Shown: positions 1 through 12,380, counted from the stretch's first letter. The stretch is DNA of 64,000 nucleotides from Prunus persica (GCF_000346465.2 NC_034013.1:2181865-2245864), one strand, 5' to 3'. Notes: generated from the sequence alone by a model not told the origin. A program made the numbers and translations.

Positions 1-875
1 TAACTAATGCCTTTGTTATTTGTTTTCTATCTGATTGGCATGTTGTAATGGACTCATACAAAAATCGCTCTATGTATTAACACATGCAAAATCCATGCAA
101 AAAATTAGCAAAATTTGAAACTATTAAGACATTTAGTTGTGATCAACAATCGACGATCCTAATAATTCAAGAAAACATTAAAAGTACAATCATCATTTGA
201 GTGGTCAAATGATTTCGGATTTAAGTGATTTTTTTACTGGGATGATCGTTTAAGGAATACCTGATTCAGATTATGAAAATACAATGTGGATGGGCTGCAC
301 AAAGGAATCTCTCACATAAACTTATTTGAGGGGTTCCTCAATTGATGCTCCGCATTGACGAGTATCTATCCATTGCTATAAGAATTCACGCAAAATGTCT
401 TTAAGATGTTTAAAAATTCACACTATAAAGTTTCATATCACGTTTTCTTATTATGGCAACCATCCACATTTTACACATGGTTTTAGAAAACGAAAAACTG
501 TTAAGCAAAGTATTGCCCAACGTAGCAGAGCTCACCCTAAGTTTTTTGAGGCCTAGGGCAACAACAAATAAAATTCCTACATATCTATATTTCCCGATGA
601 ACAATGTAACACATTAAAAGATTGAAATCAAGATCATAGTTTTAGTTAGTAAAATAAAAACAACTGCCAGGCATTAGAATCAAACCAGGTCCCCCCAATA
701 AAAACAATGTAATACATAAATAGAATCATAGTTTTAGTATCCAATCCAATCTAATATTAGACACCGAAAAAAAAAAACAAAAAAAAAAACAAAAAAAACA
801 AAAGGTTGGTAAAATCTCTTGAGAGCCGGGTACAGGTCTTTCTCCCAAAATGTGCAAAATAAAGCCCATACATAG
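1..875. other. AT-rich intergenic DNA, no gene seen
   Basis: No open reading frame here looks like a protein. The stretch holds A-rich runs (about 764-802) and a short direct repeat: similar words containing AATCATAGTTTTAG or ATCATAGTTTTAG occur near 630-650 and 720-740. Between them, around 665-700, the reverse strand reads a GGTTTGATTC-like word resembling a tRNA-derived B box, so a worn SINE is possible but not established. Confidence 0.5.
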
Positions 876-883
876 CTCTTGAC

Positions 884-1460
884 TAGGGGTGGGCACTCAA
901 ACCGGCGAACCGGAAATTCGAGCCGAACCACACCGAATCAAACCGAAAAAAAATCGAGTTGACCAAAAAGTCAAAAACCGGTCAAAAACCGAACCAGACC
1001 GGTTTGGACCGGTTCCGGATCCGGTTCCATATCTTCAAAAACCGAACCGGGCCGAACCGAACCGGTGAAACTAAAAAAATATATAGTTACAATATATATT
1101 TATATTTAATGCTATATTTTTAATTTCATTAAAAAAAAACCTAATATTTATCCAAGTTCAATGTCAAAATATCTCTCTTTTCTCACTTTAATATTTATTT
1201 TTTATATGAAATTGAATAATTTGTTAATTTTCAAGTAAAAAAATAATATTTCAGTTGAGAATTGTATTAAAAAATAATTTTTATAATCCGGTTCAAAACC
1301 GAACCGAAACCGAAATTGGACCGAAACCGGTTCAAACCGAACCGGACAGTTTTTGAAATTTTTTTTATTAAAACCGAATCGAACCAAACCGGATGAATAG
1401 TAACGGATCGATTCTAATTTAAGACAAAAACCAGTCCAAACCGAACCGTACCCACCCCTA
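884..1460. mobile_element. Non-autonomous hAT-type MITE
   Basis: The element begins TAGGGGTGGGCAC and ends with the inverted match GTACCCACCCCTA. It is flanked on both sides by the identical 8-bp word CTCTTGAC (876-883 and 1461-1468), which is the target duplication size of hAT transposases. The arms are rich in CCGAACC/CCGGTT words on both strands and the middle is AT-rich. No transposase is encoded in its 577 bp, so it would need one supplied in trans. The boundaries are directly visible; the hAT assignment follows from TSD length and the TAGGG-type terminus. Confidence 0.88.
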
Positions 1461-1593
1461 CTCTTGACCAAAAAATAAAAAAAAGCCCATATATAGCCAC
1501 CTGCCAAGGCGCCAAGCCTACGCTCCTAGAAAATTAGAAATTTTCAAACACAAAAAGACTGAAGGAAGAAGAAGATACCCGAGAGACTGAGCA

Positions 1594-3260
1594 ATGAAAA
1601 GAGGCGGTGGAAGTGGAAGTCGGAGTCGGAGGTTTTCAGCTGCGAAGTTTCTGGAAACGCCATTTCCGTCGTTGCCAGTAGCTTCTTCTCCTGAAAACCA
1701 AACTACTCCCAAATCGGCGACTTTCAATAACAGCAGCAAGCGCAAGAGGACGACTGTCACTGTCGGAGCAGCCATCGGAGGACCTTCAGCCTCTGTGGCA
1801 GCGCTCATGGAATCGCCTCAAACCAATAGTTTGGCTTCGATTCCTGATCTCAAGCACCTCGCCTCCTCTCGCCTTCGCGATCTCAAGCTTCACATCGATC
1901 GCTCTCACTCTGAGATCCTCAAGGATTTCGATTCCTCTCATTCTCGCCTCCACAAGCGGTTCAAGGTCTCTCTCTCTCTCTGGAATTGATATCCTGTTGT
2001 ACTGATTTGATACTTATTTGCATGATTGAGTTTCTTGATTGATGAACTATTGTTTGTTTGGTTACTGAGAAAAATATCTAAGAAAAATATTTTAAATTGA
2101 ATTTTCGCCAAATAATAACAATTTTATGTTCATGTAGTCTTGCTTTGATAATCATTTGAAAGCAGTCAAATCTCATTACTGTTACAAGGTTTGGTAGAAC
2201 AAATGTAATCTAGTGAATTCCTGATTATACGTGGTTACAAGAAAGAAAGAGAACAGAAAATTGAATTTTCGCCAAATAATGGCAAGTTTAAGGTGATTTA
2301 ATCTCAATTTCATATCAATTCCATATGTTGATGACAAGAAATTCTCAATGCAATTTCAAGGTTTGGTCTGATGTGAGTTTAGTAGTAGTGCTAGTAGAGG
2401 GAAGAGGAGCATTAGAATTTAGAGCAGGGATTTTTTCGCCAATTTATTTGGCTTTCTGTGTTACTAGATTCAAAGTCAAGCATGTCAGCAAGTGCTGGAT
2501 GAGACAGACAAGGAATACAAGAAGATGACCCAAAGGATTACCGAAAGTCGGGAAGCAATGATGGTATCCTTTTTTTCTATCCTTCCTTCTAATTCTATGT
2601 CCTTAGTGCTAATTCATTGAGTGTAACAACCTACTGCTTCTTTCTCAGGCTTCATATGCAGAGTTCATGGCAGATGCACAGACCACTGCTTCTCGTGGTA
2701 TGTCTTCAGTTTAAATCTATCTGACCTGCTTAAAGTATAAGATTTCGTATAGGTCGTGTTGGTACTAATGCTATACTGGAGTTTGGACTCAACATCCTTA
2801 TTGATTAACATGCCATGTCGTTAAAACACTCCAGATGGAGTCCATATTGAGGCTTTGACAAGTGCTAATTGTGTCCCATATGTGGAAATCAGTTCTATTC
2901 CCATGTCAGCTCGGATAGCTTTTTGACCTGTTCAGTTTCACATTGTCATATATAATGTATTACTGTGGAGAAGAGAAAAAAGATTAAAAAACCAAGAAAA
3001 AGATTGGCAAATAAAAAATTGTCTCCTGTGTATCATTAAACTGACTTGTAAGTTCTAGCAGTATGCAACAATCTAATTTAGTTCAACAATTTATAAATTA
3101 CGTCTGATTCATTCTGAGTACCAATTTATAAACTACTTCTGATTCATTCTACGTCTGATTCATATTTTCAGCTTGCAAAACATCCATCACTGAGTTTTCA
3201 CAGTCCTTTGAGAAAGCAATTGATGCTCTTCGGAGCCGCTACGGGATTTCAACAAATTAG
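1594..3260 (+). CDS. Small conserved plant coiled-coil protein, function unknown
   Basis: Four exons join in phase: 1594-1965, 2468-2563, 2649-2697 and 3172-3260 (stop TAG), giving 201 residues. Splice sites are canonical GT-AG. Residues 1-60 are basic and Ser/Pro-rich, with a KRKR stretch near 50 that could be a nuclear localisation signal. From about residue 80 to the end the protein is charged and helical (heptad-like Leu/Ile/Phe spacing around DLKHLASSRLRDLKLHID and the later exons), suggesting a coiled coil. I do not recognise a named domain with certainty; the layout resembles short plant proteins grouped with the ASY3-like coiled-coil family, but that is a guess. The ATG is the first in the exon and is preceded by a purine-rich leader after an in-frame-free region. 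No truncation or frameshift is seen. Confidence 0.85.
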
Positions 3261-5227
3261 CCATCAATTGTTCATGCCATATGATATCCACCGGAAATTT
3301 TAGGTGAGTGCTTTACTGTTTAATACCGTTTACTAGTGGTGGGATTATTCAGTGGTCTGGGTTGTTAAGCATCTCTGGTTACTCTGTCTCGCATTATTTC
3401 ATATTCTATACATAAGTTCACATTCATTACAACCTGCACTAAATTTGAAAATGGAAAAAAAAAAAAAAAAAAGAAAGAAAGAAGAGCGAAGGTAGTTCAT
3501 TAGTCGTAGAGTATTATGATTAAAATATTGGAGATAGATAACCTGGATACAATCTCAAAATCATTTGTAAGATGAATACAAAGAAAGAAAACCTATAGAA
3601 CCAGGTGACATATTAATGTTTTGTTGGCAGATTCCCATGTTTTCATTAAATTGCTATCGCCAGAACAATGGTACGCAGGACAATTGTACTTTGCTAGGTT
3701 AATTTCTTTTTCGAGACATGTCCTTTTACTGTATCTAAAGGAGTTGGGATGCTCATGATTGTTCCATTTTGGAGGAACATTGATGGATCCAATTGTCTTC
3801 AGAGGTTAAGATTTCACTATATTCTTGTATAACTGTTATACGTACCCATTGCCAATAAGTATGTTGTGCAAATTTCTTGTTCTGGTACTAGTAAATGCGA
3901 TTAAGCAGATATGGCGTCTCATAAGCAGAATACTTTACTTGTATAACCCCAACCAAATTTGGATAAGAAGTATGACAATCTTATATATGTCCAACTAAGT
4001 TCGGGTAAGGAGTACGACAATTAACCTGCAGCCTTGATACCATCTCGACTGAGCCAGTTAAGACCTTTACTGGAACTGCATTGCATGCAATGCTTATATG
4101 AATTATAAACTGCAAAAACATTTATATGAATTATAGTACTCTCAGCTCATCATCTCGCCAGATGAAGTAGATATGCAATTGGACTGTTGTCTCTATGTTC
4201 TATTTGTATTCTTTGTTTAGACATATGGTTACAGTTTCAGATTTTTGTTTCACATTCCCATTTATTTTGGTTTTATTTAGTCGCAGATGTCATATTTTGG
4301 AGTAATACCTTCATGACAAGCTTTCCTAGTTCCATAGACTCAGGCTTTTACATTATCTCTTGGGTTATGTTTTCAGGGATGTATAGTGGAGAAGGATCTC
4401 CGATCTTCTACTTCAGACTGATACGATGACAGGGATTTAGAAACATAATACTCTTGACCATCTTGCGGTTTCAATACTAAGCAGCATCTGAATTTCATAG
4501 CATTTGTTATGTGATGAAACAAAAATTCATTGTTCTGGCTGACTATTACAGTACATATTTGGACCCGTACTATGCTTTTGCACGATGAATATATATGTAT
4601 ATTTGTACCTGTGCTTAGCTTCCTTGATAATATCAGAGCTGGATAGATATTCGAACTCTACGGAAATTATTTTTTGAATTTTTATGTAAATTCCATTGAT
4701 CTAGTACCTTAAAATTTACGATATTAATTGCCAAAATCAACACCCAACTCTTCAGTTTCATCAAGAATCCCATGGTTTCTCATGAAATGCAGCCAAATAA
4801 ATTTCCTATTTTAAAGTTGAACGACCATCTCAGCTACAACTTTTGAGTTCGGCAAAGGCAATACCAATCACTTGAGCATTCCAGAAAAAAATAGTTGCCA
4901 AATGCAACCGTGTGACATACAGAGCTTTTGCAACAATGAGGCATGAATGACTGAGTAGACACTATATTACCCTGTCCTGACCGTGAAACCAATTCAAGAC
5001 ATGACACAATCATGCTGGCAAGCAAATTCAAAGAAAACAGAGAATGACTGGAACAAGTTTTCAATTGGAAAGATGGGAGAAAAGAAAAAAACCAATATAC
5101 TTTACAACAATCATGAACCGATGGAATTATATAACATAGTACAAAGAGCTACATGTTGATATGAGTCAGTACAGCAGTTAGCTGCTTGATTAAAGTCATT
5201 CTACCATACTAGTCTCCTTTAGAAGCT
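3261..5227. other. 3' flanks between two convergent genes
   Basis: This is the space between the stop codons of the coiled-coil gene (+) and the ankyrin gene (-), so it contains both 3' untranslated regions. It is AT-rich with an A-run at about 3455-3471. The short ORFs here (for example 4187-4429 and 4834-5064) are hydrophobic low-complexity reads without homology that I can recognise. Confidence 0.5.
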
Positions 5228-6667
5228 TCATTCCTCGTCTTGCGTATCATCAGCACTTAGAAGATGATTCAATACAACTCGTGGCTTTTTCCGTTCCCCT
5301 GACGCTTCCTCAGAATCATCTTTTTCTGCCTTCCTCTTCAGACTTTCATCTTCAGCCGGTTTATCATTCCCAGAATTTGCAGCTTCACCTTCCGATTTCA
5401 CTTCTTCCTGCAGGGATGTCTTTGGATCAGATTCTTCATCTTTCTGTTTTTCATTCAGACCTCCTTTCTCAGATGACCTTTCACACTCTTTCAAACACGA
5501 GCGGACTTCGTCACTGCTAGCAAGATCAAGAGGGGTCTTCCCTGCTTTTGTCTTCGCACTGAGATTTGCACCTTTCTTTACCAAATACTTGATAAGCTCT
5601 ACATGGGCCCCTTGAACAGCATAATGCAGTGGAGTGAGGCCTTTACGAGTGTAAGCTTTGACAGAAGCCCCAGATAAAAGGAGAGTGCGAACAACCTCTA
5701 AATGTCCCTTTTGGGCAGCAAAGTGTATAGCACCCATGTCGTCCATAGCAGCAGCACCAACATCAGCCTTGTGGCTACACAGAAAATTCACCACCTCTGT
5801 TTGCCCAGACCATGCTGCTAAATGTAGTCTTTGATCAAGATCACTTGTCAAGGAAACATTAATTTGAATTCTACATTGTGAACGGTAGGAAGTCGAAACT
5901 TGAACAACACAAAAAAACAGCAGAACCAAGTGATTTCGAGGTTTAGACTAAAACGATAAACAGTTTTCAACGATGAATAAATATTCAACAAAAATGCCGT
6001 AGTACGTTATTTCCAAAGTGAAACTAGTCAAGCAAGCACAAATTAAAATCCCATGAATAATGTCGTGACTAGATACATCTTTTTCGGGTGACTGTGGAAT
6101 GGATTCGGCCATCCCTTACCACAGCAAGATATCAGACACTCTCTAGATACCGGATGAGAAATACAATCACACATTTACTAAATATCAGATGGGTGAAATT
6201 TTCAAAAGACAAGAAACAAGTTGAAACACATTTTTGCAGCTACACTTAATATAAAACAACTCATCATTTGTATGTTATATGGCATCATATTTTAACAAAA
6301 AACAAATTAAAACTGTTTTATAGAATTTTTAATCCAAGTGATCCCCACTGCATATATCAGTTTTCTGTTGTATAGGGCTAAACCCTCATGGTTAATTTTT
6401 TTAAAATGAAATGTATAGGGCTAAACCCTCCTGATTAATTATAAAAAATAAAAAATGAAATGTATAACGACTTAACCCGAAACTGGTTACTGGGCTCTTT
6501 TCTCAGAGGCAAGAGCTCCTCGAGTAACTGAAGCATACCACCAAATATTTCTCGAAAAACAATCATGGAAATAACAAATCATAGGAAGAAGAATTCATTT
6601 GGAACATAAAAAAATGCATTGCCACATTTATTTTTGTAAGGAAAGAAAAATATAAAATCTTCATCAA

Positions 6668-6727
<60 letters not shown>

Positions 6728-6879
6728 AAAGAAGGATACGGAGTTCTGGAGTGCTTATCTCTAGAATTGACGGCCAAAGGATTGGAGCTGAGAATTGACT
6801 GTACTGCAGTTAGATCACCGGACCTTGCCGCTGTATGAAGATTTTGGCTCCAACTACTCGACTTCTGTGGATTTCCCAT
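5228..6879 (-). CDS. Ankyrin-repeat protein with Lys/Glu-rich tail
   Basis: Two exons on the minus strand, 6879-6740 and 5828-5228, join in phase (donor GTATCC, acceptor CAAAG) to give 246 residues. The join restores the ankyrin word TPLHLAAWSG exactly, which supports the chosen splice sites. About five ankyrin repeats cover residues 12-172 (LHTAARSGDL, TPLHLAAWSG, GAIHFAAQKGH, TPLHYAVQGAH, TPLDLAS). The last 75 residues are acidic/basic with KRKAEKDD and RKKPRV, a plausible bipartite nuclear signal. Ankyrin repeats bind other proteins; no enzymatic domain is present, so the partner and pathway are unknown. The frame stays open 42 codons upstream to 7005, but that extension does not look like ankyrin sequence and the start at 6879 fits small plant ankyrin proteins better. 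A long GA repeat lies in the intron next to the donor. Confidence 0.9.
6671..6722. repeat. (GA)26 microsatellite in ankyrin-gene intron
   Basis: An uninterrupted GA dinucleotide run of about 52 bp lies in the single intron of the ankyrin gene. Read on the coding strand it is a (TC)n tract beginning about 17 bases after the 5' splice site. Such runs are length-variable and could serve as a marker. Confidence 0.95.
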
Positions 6880-7157
6880 TTCCCTTCTCACCAGTATGCG
6901 GAGGCTCCCAAAAACAATTGAATTTGAGTGCTGCAAGATGTCTGAAACGCGAAACCCTCTACTATTTTCTTTCTGTTTTTTTTTTTCTTCTTCCAGAAGT
7001 GGCAAAAATTAAATTAAAAAAATATAACAAACAGTTGAATTTGCTGGCACGTGCATAATTTTTTTAATTATCAAGTTATTTTTTAATTATTATGGAAAAT
7101 AAGCCTTTCAAATTTTTAATGACTTCACTCTCCCGTCAGGTTAGGTCCCGCTCTTAA

Positions 7158-7526
7158 GAGTATTTCCACCAATTAGCCCCTTGCCATGGCAAGGGAAGCC
7201 CTAGTGAATAGTGGCTGCCCTAGCCCCCTCAAGTAAAGTGTGTTTCCAACAGTTTAGGCTTGCCATGACAAATACTATTCATTTTTTTGTTTTTTTTCAC
7301 AACTTTGTTTACTTAAACAATTAATTTGGATAATATTTTCGGATAAGATTTTTGGGTTCCTACGTCACTGCCCTCGGGCGCTTGCTCGGGCCGAACTCGC
7401 CCTCGGGCCAGCCCAGTCTCGTGGCCCCCACCTCTTGCCCGGGCTGCCTCACGCTGCTGGAAACCCATTTTTTTCCCAAACCACCCCCCCCCAGCCCGAG
7501 TCCACCTCTTGCTGCTGGACTTGCTC
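7158..7526. mobile_element. Tourist-like (PIF/Harbinger) MITE
   Basis: The 369-bp segment starts GAGTATTTCCACC and its far end reads GAGCAAGTCCAGC on the other strand. It is flanked by TAA on both sides (7155-7157 and 7527-7529), the 3-bp target duplication of PIF/Harbinger elements. The interior carries a GC-rich part (about 7370-7500) with CCCTCGGGC and GCCCGGGC-type words, strikingly different from its AT-rich surroundings. No coding capacity. Confidence 0.6.
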
Positions 7527-7529
7527 TAA

Positions 7530-10500
7530 AGTAGGGAGATTTTGGGCCGGAAACGGTATTATTATACCCATTCTGAACCCAGCTCAATAAATGATATAAT
7601 TATTTTTAATTAACAAATATATAATATAATATAACAATACCCTAATTCCCATACCCATGCTACCTAAAGATGTTCCTTATTCCAACACAATCAATTCCCT
7701 ATCCTCTCTCGGATTCTCCGACTCTGAGTGACTAAAACAAAAGTTTTGATCTCTTTAGATTTCTATGAAAATCAAGTCCAGGTGGTTCACGCATAAAAAC
7801 ATTCAGAGAGCCCAGGTTAGTGGACAGTCAACAACTCTAATGTTGTTTATACTTTGATGACTCTCTGAATAGCAGTGAACATCACAAACTTATGCATTAT
7901 TGGTATAGGTGTTGTGCAAAAACACTTCAAGATCTTGTCGTTGATGGACTATGCGATGGTACACACACAAACTCCTTGAGAATAAAACATGCACACCACG
8001 AAGAGAATAAAACAAACACACAAGAACACAGAGATTTATAGAGATTCGGCCTCGTGCCTATGTCCTATTGGTGATCCACTCGAGAAATTCACTAGTATGT
8101 AAGAACAACTTTGGTTACAATCTTGAACCCCCTTAGCTCTCACAAGAACCTTAGATCTCTTTTCTCTCACCATTGCTCACACCCTTTGATGCCCTTGTAA
8201 ACACTCAAGAATTCACTCTTAAATTCTGTCTTGTGTTTCTCCTTCGAAAATTCACTCTTGAATTCTCCTCTCTTCTCATCTTATGAAAACCTAGCACTAA
8301 AGGACTTAAGTACAATCCTAATAGGAATAGAAGACTTAACCTAGCCCAAATAGGCTAGCAAAATACCCAAAACCCTTGTAAAATGACAAAACAAGCCAAG
8401 TAAGAAAACACGTGGCTACCGGTCGCCCAATACTTGTGACCGGTCTCTTTACACAGTAACTTCAAATCGTTCCAACACTTCATGGCTGTTGCTCTCGGTA
8501 TTATACAATGGGTCGTTTATGAAAACAACATGTCGTTTACTGCTTCTCCTTCCTATTTCCACATAATTAAGCGAGCCAACTTCAACAATCTCCACCATGG
8601 TGAGTGTAACACGGGTGAAAAACACCTTTAATTTTTTGACCCTTGCTCGGCACTTAGACTCCTCCTAAGTCAGCCTTCTCCTACCTCCAACTCGTGAGGC
8701 TACAAATTTCATGTATCGGAACAAGTGAATGCCAACACACCCAAGTAAGACTTGCCTACGCAGGACAACTCTCACACACATTATACGGGCAAAGTTCCTA
8801 GCCTTTTATTTCTCTCAAATAGCAAAGGATTACAAGCTCTTACTTTTGTTGGACTACCACATCACTCGGTATCTCAACTCAACCTTCTCAAGGTAATTAT
8901 AGGCATAAAACATGTAGATGACACTCCCATCTACTAAGGCAAAGTTGGCATCCCCTAGATCTGCTACGTAGACATTCAGTCTTATCACAAAACCTGTCCA
9001 ACCCACTTTTGGCGCCACTCAACAGCCCACTATGTCTTGAGGCTGAATTTCACTCCTTGAAAATCTCCCCACTACTTGGAGCATGCAGCCACAACCATGT
9101 AAACCGCCCACACTTGCCCCAACACTTATCCACATCCCGAACGCTGCTCAATAGTGTTGCTGTTGCATGAGCTATGCGCTGCTGTGCTGCGCCCTAGTCT
9201 GCGTTGAGCCCTTGCATGATTTGAGGGCTACTGTGCTGCTGCTTGCCTACCATTTCCCGCTGCGCATGCTGGGCGTTGGCTACGTACCCATGCTATGCCA
9301 AAGTCTTGGCTGCCTACTCTTAGCCCAAAACTCCCTTCCTCCGACCTTGTCTTGCTTCCAGCATGCACCATCACTACACGCTTCGCTTGCCTTGGCATGG
9401 TGCAAAACATCAAAACCATGCAATGGCCTATGCCATTTGCTAAGGGTCTTACAAAGCACCCCCACCAAAAGAGTCTGATGCCCTCGTCGACTTAACTCCC
9501 TGGCAGCCTTTGTTTATATGAACATATCTTGGCTATTCTTGAACCAATTCACCATTGATCTCCTCCATAGACTCATCATCACTTGACTCAATTAGGATCA
9601 CCTCCATCTTCGGCTATTCCATAGGCTCTTGTTCGTCGTCACTTGAGATCACAACTATCTCGGCCTTAGACTCCATCATAGGCTTATCCTTCCACTGCGG
9701 CTCCATCTTAGCATCGAGGTTTTCACTACTTTTCCTAAACATAGCATCCCTTATAATGCTATCAATTTCTGAGCTTACCTATGGCTCATCCTCTGACTCA
9801 CTTTTCAAAGGGTCCGAAGCCAAAGAAACATATTGGGCCACATTTGCCACCAACTCATCAAACCACTCCTCGACGTCCTTGTGCCTTGTGGACATATAGG
9901 CTAACTCGAAATCAAACTCATCTAGCATATCCACATAAATGCTAAAGTCATGTCGAATGGTACCTGTATTGTACATGTGACTATGCAGCACACAAGTCCT
10001 TGCCACATACTTCCTATCTAGCAAGTAGAACCTCAAAGTATCAAGGCAATGCGCCAACGCCGCAAACTGCATCTCTTCTAGCCCAAAATTCACCAATTCG
10101 ACTCCATGTTTTCAATTTCCTCTATAAGCATACCCCCATGCACCAAATAAGCATCAATGAAAATCTCCAAGGGTTCCATGACAAACATATCCATGAACAC
10201 CTCAATGACCTACAACATTGGTTGCTCAATCGCATCCTCTCCCAAAGGATCTTCTGGTGGGATAACTCTTAGTAATTCAATAAAATCATTGGACTCACCT
10301 GGAGATTGCTGCCCTCTTCAGCACCTCCCTCTCTTTCAGTCATGATTGCATTCAAGTTCTACCTCTTCGGACAGTTCTTCACACGGGGGGTCCTTGGCGA
10401 AGAAAGCAACCCGAGAACTTCTTCTTATCCTTCTGCTCCTCGCCCTTGGCTCCATTTGGAACAACTCCAATCTCCTTCCCTTTGTCGACCACCTTGTTGT

Positions 10501-10574
10501 CTAGATGTCTCTTTCCACCTTGCTCGTTCTTCCCATTGGTATATGGAGATTTTATCTAGTAAACTAGTTTATTA
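7530..10574. other. Gene-free repeat debris, probably LTR-retrotransposon derived
   Basis: No intact gene is visible. Text such as the paired ATTCACTCTTGAATTC words near 8200-8270 and the CAACAATCTCCACCATGG junction near 8586-8603 resembles the LTR/primer-site neighbourhood of plant Copia elements on the reverse strand, but I could not find a second LTR. A minus-strand reading frame at 9779-10096 (105 residues, acidic end with SESEDEP) is flanked by stops and frame breaks; it may be a remnant of an element-encoded protein. All of this is inference from texture. Confidence 0.4.
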
Positions 10575-11500
10575 ATAGGATTTTTAGTTGTTTACCCCCT
10601 TAACTATCACCCTAATCGAACTTACCCCGTAAACTAAAAAATTACCAATTTAGCACCCAAACTACATGAATTCGTTAATTTCACCCCTACCGTTAAATTT
10701 AAGATGATTTCATCCAAAGTTCCGTCCAAATTCACGTTTGAGCCTCATGTGGGACAAAACTAGAGGGTGATATAGTCATTCTAACCCAAATACATTTTCT
10801 TTTCCTTTTTCTTCCTTCTTTTCCTATTTCTTACGCAGGCTTGTTCATCTTTCCTTCTCCAACTTTCTCCTTCTCTTTTCCCTTTCTTCCTCTGTCTAGT
10901 TTTTTCTCTTCTTCTTCCTCTCTCTAATTCTTTCTCTTCCTTCTTCCTTTTTTTTTTTTCCTTCTTATCATTCTTTGTTTCTCTCTCTTTCTTTCTTCTC
11001 ATTCGTCCAAAGTTAGATTTGTAGCATATGTGTATATTTCATTTCGGATAAGGTTAAATCTATTACAAGAAAAGAAAAACTACAATATTGCCCAACAAAA
11101 AGTTACAACAAAATTACTAATAGACCAATGGTCAACCACAACAACCAACATCTACCCAAGATGGGAAAGGAAGGAAGTCCCCAGTTAATAGGAGACGAAG
11201 GAAAAAAAAAAGGGCTTTACCAACAAAAGAAACTTTAGTAACTTGCCATGCTATAATCACAACAATATCGGACAGGGCCCATGAAACTTCAAAATCTCTT
11301 ACCATGCTCCTATGTTTTTATTTTGGTGTCAAGCTATTAGGGAAGATGAGGATTGGTAGGGAAAGTGTTGGAATGACTATATTACTCTTCAATTATGTTC
11401 CACTTGTGAATTTTGATGGAACTTTGGATAAAATCATCTTAAATTTAACGGGTGAATTAGCGAATTCATTTAGTTTATGTGCTAAATTGACATATTTTTA
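10575..11500. mobile_element. Long-inverted-repeat element (Mutator-like MITE?), right end lost in gap
   Basis: The segment 10638-10782 is repeated in reverse complement at 11370-11500, with many matching words such as AATTTAGCAC, TGAATTCG, GTTAAATTTAAGATGAT and TCCAAAGTTCC. These are two arms of at least 130 bp around an interior with a pyrimidine-rich tract (10790-11000). Arms this long without coding DNA suit Mutator-type MITEs. The left arm runs on from about 10575, whereas the right arm runs straight into the run of Ns, so its terminus and any target duplication cannot be checked. Confidence 0.6.
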
Positions 11501-11600
11501 NNNNNNNNNNNNNNNNNNNNNNNNNNNNNNNNNNNNNNNNNNNNNNNNNNNNNNNNNNNNNNNNNNNNNNNNNNNNNNNNNNNNNNNNNNNNNNNNNNNN
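11501..11600. other. Assembly gap of exactly 100 N
   Basis: One hundred consecutive N bases. A round 100 is a common scaffolding placeholder of unknown true length. It falls inside the right arm of the inverted-repeat element described just before it, which likely caused the break in assembly. Confidence 0.99.
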
Positions 11601-11978
11601 GGGTGGGTGAGGAATGGCACATTGCTCTTATTAATATGAGTTCATGAATGAAGAGTTATTAGGAGAGTTATGAATATGAAAGGTTTAAAAGAAGTAATGT
11701 GACATTATCCAATCATTATGAAGTGATTCCTATAAATACCTTATTGATCGCATTTGAATTGTATGAATCAAACAAAATAGATTTGTATCGAAGTATCAAC
11801 TGAAAGGATTTTTATGAAGTAAGTCTATGTAGGAGCTATGTGTAGCCTTCGGCCTTCACATCTCTAAAATTACTTTTGTTGAAGTTAGCCTTAGTCAACC
11901 CTCCCTCAAGAGTGTTCCTCAGTTGATAATGGTGTTTAGTGATGTATTCTGACCTCATTTGGAGTAGTCAAGTAGGGG
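11601..11978. other. Intergenic, possible LTR fragment
   Basis: No gene. The words CCTATAAATACC (about 11729) followed by a GTATGAATCAAACAAAATAG tract resemble the TATA box and R region of a Copia LTR read on the plus strand, but no matching partner or TG/CA ends were found. Confidence 0.3.
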
Positions 11979-11981
11979 TAA

Positions 11982-12377
11982 GAGCATTTACAATCATGCT
12001 CCCTATTTTTTAGTTAAAATTTAGCTAAAAACACACAAAAATTATTTTAAGAGCTCTCTATAAAATTTAAACTCCAATCATACTCCCTAGTTTATGGGGT
12101 CATAAATACTATAGTTATTTTATAATTCAATACGATTTGTCAATCTCTATAAATAAATAAAAATTAGTATTAATTAAGAGTTTAACTATGCATAAAATAA
12201 AGCAGCATTAAATTATAGGGAGCCACTAAGAGTCCTTTCTCTCTCCTTAGATTTAGGAGCTCCTAAAGGTCTCCCTATTTTAAGAGGTGGATAGAGAGTA
12301 TGGTTGGAGTTGTATTTTTCTAATTCCTCCCAAAATTTATCTAAGGAGGTGGTTTAGAGAGCCCACTATGAATGCTT
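11982..12377. mobile_element. Tourist-like (PIF/Harbinger) MITE
   Basis: About 396 bp, flanked by TAA on both sides (11979-11981 and 12378-12380). The left end reads GAGCATTTACAATCATG, and the right end reads AAGCATTCATAGTGGGC on the opposite strand, an imperfect terminal inverted repeat. Inside, GCTCCCTA/CTCTCTA motifs recur near both ends (for example CATGCTCCCT and TACTCCCTAG on the left, TAGAGAGTATGGTTGG on the right). It is AT-rich and non-coding. Confidence 0.6.
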
Positions 12378-12380
12378 TAA

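Noticed and set aside
640..740. Possible minus-strand SINE between two similar AATCATAGTTTTAG words
   Set aside because: Only a B-box-like word is visible; no A box and the repeat is imperfect.
1202..1808. Minus-strand frames of 101 and 96 residues
   Set aside because: The first is the translation of the hAT MITE with its CCGAACC repeats; the second is the shadow of exon 1 of the coiled-coil gene.
6880..7005. 42-codon N-terminal extension of the ankyrin protein
   Set aside because: Lys/Glu-rich and unlike ankyrin sequence; the start at 6879 gives a normal small ankyrin protein.
10781..11002. 73-residue Lys/Glu frame
   Set aside because: Translation of a polypurine strand inside the inverted-repeat element.
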